Program-made: the position numbers and the translations under genes
Notes under the pieces: generated by a model
What the model was told of the DNA's origin: nothing
What the model saw: only the letters and a program-made list of their open reading frames with translations
Databases searched by the model: none
Part shown: piece after piece, positions 58,400-64,000 of the stretch
Layout: every line of letters begins with the position of its first letter
How positions within the stretch are numbered: position 1 is the stretch's first letter
From: Scolanthus callimorphus
Lineage: Eukaryota; Cnidaria; Anthozoa; Actiniaria; Edwardsiidae
Length of the DNA: 64,000 nt
Direction of reading: 5' to 3'
NCBI GenBank assembly: GCA_033964015.1
Contig: CM066916.1
Location: 10,766,501-10,830,500 of the forward strand

Positions 58400-60648
58400 T
58401 TATGTACAATATTTCGGGTCATGTAAAATCGGAAGACCTAAACCCTACAGGGTTGATGCACCCAAGTGAAAACAATGAAAACACAAGAATAGAACGAGAA
58501 TACAAAAGAACAATGAGGTGCATCAAGCCAAATAGCGTTAGATCTTACGAGCAGCTGCTACATAACTGAATATTTCTACCAATGGTTACACTACAACAAC
58601 CTCTGAAAACGATCAGGAACCTATGAAGAACCTTATCAGCCTGAATTGTGGAAAACGTAAAATATGAACCTGTTTAGCCTGACCTCGATATTCAAATTAG
58701 GGTCACCGAATACTTGAATCAACTTCACTGTAAGTTTTTTTAATGTCTGCACGTATCTAGGGGCCACTTAGACAAGGACCAGTTTAAGAGTCGCCTGACA
58801 GACGCTTCGCAATGGGCATGTGTGAGAAGCCAGGGTACATGGCTGCTCTGTAGGTTCCTTATTTAGGCATCTGCTTTAACCGCGTGCTATCCGGCTGTTG
58901 AGGTCGTAACGGATCGAATCACATCTAACCAAGCTGCATAACTGACATACTAAATGAAATTGTATCCCCGGGTTCACTATTGTCCACCATTTCAGGCGAA
59001 TATGGATTTCTTGGGGAAAACAGCCTCCAGATAGGATTAGCAGGTTGCTGATGCATAATAAAGTTATTGTATCTAAAGGGAACAGGATCATGCTGGGGAT
59101 AGCGTTTGATAATGAGTGACAGGCGCCATGGGGGTTTGGCAGAGCTACTAGATCAATATTGCACAATACCAGTTTCAGTATTCTTCGATGCTGCTGGTAA
59201 ATTCTATTTCGTGTGTTATCGAACGGATGGCGGAATGGCACTAGTTTATTTCTTACCAGAGTTACCAGGCTGAAGTACTGTTCTCAAACTTGGAATGGCT
59301 ATGAAATGAAAGTTCTATTTTCTTTCTAAAGTTAGCAAATTTGCTATAATTATTACTCCATAATAACTAATATTGATTATAATTATATTTACTCCTTTGA
59401 AATGAGGGTTGTCAAAATTATTTTTTGTACTTAAAATAAGAAATGAAAATGAGATTCTCTTGGTGTATTTTCCCTGAAAACACACGGGAACGCTTGCTAC
59501 GCAGAGCACTAGTTCTGTCCTTGGCCTGAGAGTTGAAAACAGGTGGTAAACAGGCGAGCATATCATTCGCCATGCCCTTTTGTTACGTACATCACTTGGT
59601 GTAAGTGCACTGCGACAACTTAAAGAGCCCTTGCCAGCCACTTCTTTGTTATTGTTTTCAGTCGATATCAGACAACGAATTACGTGTAGAAATCTTAAAA
59701 TAGTCTTCTAAAAACAAAGTTTTATTATTCATTTATCGAATTCAATCGAAAATATTGCACTACATCCTCTAAATCAGCCGATGGAAATGGATGCTTTCTC
59801 TGTCTCGGTATGTTGCTAGGCTGACAAAATGGAGGCTGACAGAGGCTCTTTAAACTTGCCACTCAAAAAAGCACTCTTGGCATTCTGGCCCTGACAAATC
59901 ACTTCATTCGCTGTATGATCTAGGATCTTTTGGAAGAGTGTCTAACAATTTTCTAGACTCCAGTGGGACCCGGAGCTAGAGATGATATATAGAGATTATT
60001 TCGAGCGAGTGAGCGGTATGATACGAAAACAAATGAATAAAAACGATATCAAGTTCTTGCCATGTCATAAGTTGTTTATTATATACTCTGAGTTAGATAA
60101 AATAGCAAAAAATAAAGACAAATTGCATTTTATTCTTGCTGTTCACTGATACAATTTTTATTCACTGCTTTATCACATGGATATCTGGTCACAGTATATA
60201 ATAAATTATGATACATGCTCTCTACCTGTACCCATGGATCGTATCCATGCTGTACCCCACTGGATAGACGTGCCACAAGTCGTTCTCTCTGTGACTCCCT
60301 TCGAGCGAAGCGAACTACCATAAAGCAAGCCATCGAGTATAGACAACTCTCGGATAGCTTTCCCATGTTAGTTTGACCCCAAGTAGCGTGTTCACTACTT
60401 CGGTTTCACCCTCTTTCTCCAGGGCAAAGGTGGAATGAGCTGTAACCCGGTGAGGTCGGGCGTACGAGGCAGGTTTGAAAACGTTAACAAGCACAGCTTC
60501 GGGCATACATAGGATTTTGCAAATCTACAGGTCAAGCTCATGAATAATTGCAGGCCCGTGCTTGCAGGCCTATTGGCTGCGTACGCCACTGGAGGTAGGC
60601 TTCGTATCGTTGGGTTTCCATATGATTTTCAACATTCTACTCGGGAAA

Positions 60649-60793
60649 AGTCAGGGACGGCGGAAAGCCCCCCAAATTTCTCCAACTTTTCATACATTTT
60701 CACTAAACTCAGCCCCCACGATTGCCATACAATCTTACATGAGCCCCCCCCCCCCCCCCCCCCCCATTGTGAAAACTGTTCCGCCGTCCCTGA
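60649..60793. mobile_element. Short MITE with TCAGGGACGGCGGA termini and C22 tract
   Basis: TCAGGGACGGCGGA on the left is mirrored by TCCGCCGTCCCTGA on the right. A run of 22 C (60744-60765) lies near the right end. Confidence 0.8.
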
Positions 60794-62084
60794 AGTTAGT
60801 TAAAATCTTCTATCACTGGAAGCGTCTTAGTTGCTTATTTTGAGAGCCGCAAGTTAAAGGCTGGCAAAATATACGCAAAATATGAGGTCTGTTGGTTTAA
60901 AACGAGGAAAATTTCTGTTTTGAATGGCAAGAGCTTTGCTCAGTTTGCTCCCCCAAAGGAATGGGCGTCCTATTGCAAATCCTGCAATCTGATTAGAGCT
61001 TCCTATTCGTTATCTATTGCCTCATCTAACATTAGTCCCACCCACGCACATACTATCATGAATCCCGCGTTCGGTTGTTCCAACCGAAATGCCGAGACAA
61101 CCTCTGAAACATGAGGAGCTTTACGCGAGTCCTATGACGTAAGCAGTTAACGCGATTATGGCTGGGGCGCCTGTTAATGATATTTCAGTTACATCATTAA
61201 AGTGTCATGGCTTAAGTGATTTCTGTCGACCACTCGTCAAGTGATTTAATACTTTACATCTTCGTTAATAAACAGTCAGATAGTTTTGTTGTTTCGGCGG
61301 CAAACTCGAGGGCATGTATACAAGACGAGTACGACCTATCTAGATATGTCCGTCGAGGAAAACACACAGCTAACCTAAAGGGAAACGCTTGTATGCGTTT
61401 TCTAGTGCCGTTTGCACCGCAAAAGTTTCGTAAACAGTAAGTATTTAAAAGAACGTTGCAGATATGAAGAAGTGTTCTTTGGTTAAACAGGTTAAAATTT
61501 AGTTACAGGGAAGCGGCGAGAGTGTTGAAAAACTACTGTGCATGGAGCGTTATTCCTTCTTGAACTGTTCGATTATGAAGTACCATGAAATGATAAGAGA
61601 GAGGATTGATCTTCACAAAGCCGTAGCACCGCTTGAGATACCATACCAGATAACATATTCCTGACTGAATCGTGGCTGAAATGGCCACGGAACGAAAAGT
61701 ATGGCTGGTTGAAAATCCCTGTCAAGGCGACGGCAATGAAAGCCGTGAGCGACGTTTACAAGCGATTAGTGCATGGATAAGGCTCGCTTGAGAAATCCTT
61801 AGAATGCAATCCTTTCGGCGGGGGACTAGAGAACAACAGGAGGCGAAGGAAATAATTTACCACACAACAAAAGTAGTACTTAACAGTGAAGAGAACGCAG
61901 AAATTCGGTAAGATCATTCTATGGCAATACAGAAAACCAGAAACGTTTTCATACGAAAAGCACAAAACTGCCACAACGGCCATAGTTTCTAGTTTCAATT
62001 CAAGTAAAATTTTGCTACAATTTAATGATCATTTTTTCACATTACAAATTACATTTGGCTGTTTCTGTTTATAGTGTACAGTGG

Positions 62085-63690
62085 TTTTCACATTGCAGGG
62101 CCCACCTGGGTATTTATTTACCTGTCGGGTTCTGTCCTAGTTTTTCACATACAAGAGTCATAGTTTTCACATTTCACGCTGATCACAGGGCCCACCTGGG
62201 TATTCATTTACCTGTCGGTTTCTGTCCTAGTTTTTCACATACAAGAGTCATAGTTTTTACATTACACGCTGATCACAGGGCCCACCTGGGTATTCATTTA
62301 CCTGTCGGTTTCTGTCCTAGTTTTTCACATACAAGAGTCATAGTTTTCACATTTCACGCTAATCACAGGGCCGACCTGGGTATTCATTTACCTGTCGGTT
62401 TCTGTCCTAGTTTTTCACATACAAGAGTCATAGTTTTTACATTACACGCTGATCACAGGGCCCATCTGGGTATTTATTTACCTGTCGGTTTCTGTCCTAG
62501 TTTTTCACATACAAGAGTCATAGTTTTCACATTTCACGCTGATCACAGGGCCCACCTGGGTATTCATTTACCTGTCGGTTTCTGTCCTAGTTTTTCACAT
62601 ATAAGAGTCATAGTTTTCACATTTCACGCTAATCACAGGGCCGACCTGGGTATTCATTTACCTGTCGGGTTCTGTCCTAGTTTTTCACATACAAGAGTCA
62701 TAGTTTTTACATTACACGCTGATCACAGGGCCGACCTGGGTATTCATTTACCTGTCGGGTTCTGTCCTAGTTTTTCACATACAAGAGTCATAGTTTTCAC
62801 ATTTCACGCTGATCACAGGGCCCACCTGGGTATTCATTTACCTGTCGGTTTCTGTCCTAGTTTTTCACATATAAGAGTCATAGTTTTTACATTACACGCT
62901 GATCACAGGGCCCACCTGGGTATTCATTTACCTGTCGGTTTCTGTCCTAGTTTTTCACATACAAGAGTCATAGTTTTCACATTTCACGCTAATTACAGGG
63001 CCCACCTGGGTATTTATTTACCTGTCGGGTTCTGTCCTAGTTTTTCACATACAAGAGTCATAGTTTTCACATTTCACGCTAATCACAGGGCCGACCTGGG
63101 TATTCATTTACCTGTCGGGTTCTGTCCTAGTTTTTCACATATAAGAGTCATAGTTTTTACATTACACGCTGATCACAGGGCCGACCTGGGTATTCATTTA
63201 CCTGTCGGTTTCTGTCCTAGTTTTTCACATACAAGAGTATAGTTTTCACATTTCACGCTAATCACAGGGCCGACCTGGGTATTCATTTACCTGTCGGGTT
63301 CTGTCCTAGTTTTTCACATATAAGAGTCATAGTTTTTACATTACAAGCTGATCACAGGGCCGACCTGGGTATTCATTTACCTGTCGGGTTCTGTCCTAGT
63401 TTTCACATACAAGAGTCATAGTTTTCACATTTTACGCTAATTGCAGGGCCCACCTGGGTATTCATTTACCTGTCGGTTTCTGTCCTAGTTTTTCACATAC
63501 AAGAGTCATAGTTTTTACATTTCACGCTAATTACAGGGCCCACCTGGGTATTCATTTACCTGTCAGGTTCTGTCCTAGATATTCACATTACAAGAGTCAT
63601 AGTTTTCACATTTAACGCCAATTACAGGGCCGACCTGGGTATTTATTTACCTGTCGGGATCTGTCCTAGTTTTCACGTGGTCCTAGTTTA
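62085..63690. repeat. 90-bp satellite, ~18 copies
   Basis: The unit CAGGGCCCACCTGGGTATTC plus ATTTACCTGTCGGTTTCTGT, then CCTAGTTTTTCACATACAAG and AGTCATAGTTTTCACATTTC, repeats every 90 bp. Two subtypes differ at GGGCCCACC versus GGGCCGACC and at ACATTTCACGCT versus ACATTACACGCT and are intermixed. Period 90 is divisible by 3, so one plus-strand frame stays open for ~400 codons, until a 1-base deletion near 63238. Copies become more diverged after 63540. Confidence 0.95.
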
Positions 63691-64000
63691 TATTACAGGG
63701 CCTACATTGGTATTTTATTTACATGTCGGTAATACTAAATTTCCTATAACTATATAACTTAGTGACCATTCTTTACTTCCATAGAATTATAGCGGGATGC
63801 AGGTTATAGTGGATATGGAACCTCAATCTTATTCTGTAGTTGTCAATATTGTTGCTCATGATTCTCGTTTGTTTTCAAAACCGGGAGGCACAAAAGTTGA
63901 AACAGGAAGTTGTTGCTTGTTTCATACTAGTAGCTGAAGCGCATACACTGTTGGCTGCACGGCCTGTTTTACTTCGCGCCGTTATAGGAAATATTATACT

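Larger units (their letters stand above)
48060..64000. other. Repeat-rich region without recognised gene
   Basis: Apart from the elements listed separately I find no convincing gene in ~16 kb. Isolated exon-like stretches occur (for example 48512-48624 with both splice sites), but no partner exons could be found. 53.0-54.4 kb and 58.4-60.6 kb show neither repeats nor exons that I can name. Confidence 0.35.

Noticed and set aside
60540..60592. Possible signal-peptide exon (MNNCRPVLAGLLAAYATG with a GTAGGC donor)
   Set aside because: The hydrophobic core is short, the donor is weak and no downstream phase-1 exon was found before the MITE at 60649.
61216..61440. 74-codon open frame ending at a GTAAGT
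   Set aside because: No ATG start in good context except near its end, no acceptor and no partner exon recognised.
62025..63242. 405-codon open frame as a protein-coding gene
   Set aside because: It is entirely a 90-bp satellite; frame persistence follows from a period divisible by three. Kept only as a finding to test.
62085..63690. CRISPR array
   Set aside because: Units are contiguous with no unique spacers, and the genome is eukaryotic.

Overview
The window is nuclear DNA of an animal. Genes are split by GT-AG introns, several short secreted proteins are present, and the intergenic space is full of MITE-like inverted-repeat elements, a tRNA-derived SINE, a decayed LINE and minisatellites. 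The style (acidic or repetitive secreted proteins, amidation-type peptide precursor, TTAA/hAT-like MITEs) suggests an anthozoan cnidarian, probably a stony coral. That is inference; no ribosomal or mitochondrial marker is present to prove it.

Layout. The first ~90 bases look like the end of a gene that starts outside the window. At 2.5-4.8 kb lies a two-exon gene for a 625-aa secreted Met/Pro/Cys-rich repeat protein. At 5.7-20.7 kb lies a giant gene: a 70-nt signal-peptide exon, an almost uninterrupted ~11-kb exon coding ~3,650 acidic, repetitive residues, then small exons carrying a C-type lectin domain and an SGNH/GDSL hydrolase domain. These first two genes share exon layout and an upstream promoter-like block. 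At 22.7-30.1 kb I reconstruct a 13-exon gene for a 311-aa very basic secreted protein with every intron in phase 1. At 34.7-39.6 kb is an 8-exon gene (178 aa) whose three-exon module is duplicated inside the gene; it encodes two related peptides framed by Lys-Arg and Gly-Lys-Arg signals and ends in a Cys cluster. On the minus strand at 45.9-48.1 kb is a 3-exon gene for a 104-aa secreted Pro-rich protein. From 48 kb to the end I find no convincing gene, only repeats, including a 90-bp satellite at 62.1-63.7 kb.

The genes do not form a pathway that can be read from sequence. Their common theme is secretion: each begins with a separate signal-peptide exon ending in phase 1, followed by symmetric 1-1 exons. 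Extracellular matrix (possibly skeletal organic matrix or mucus) is a reasonable guess for the two large repeat proteins, and peptide signalling for the amidation-type precursor. All gene models were assembled by hand from splice consensus and phase; none has been checked against transcripts.
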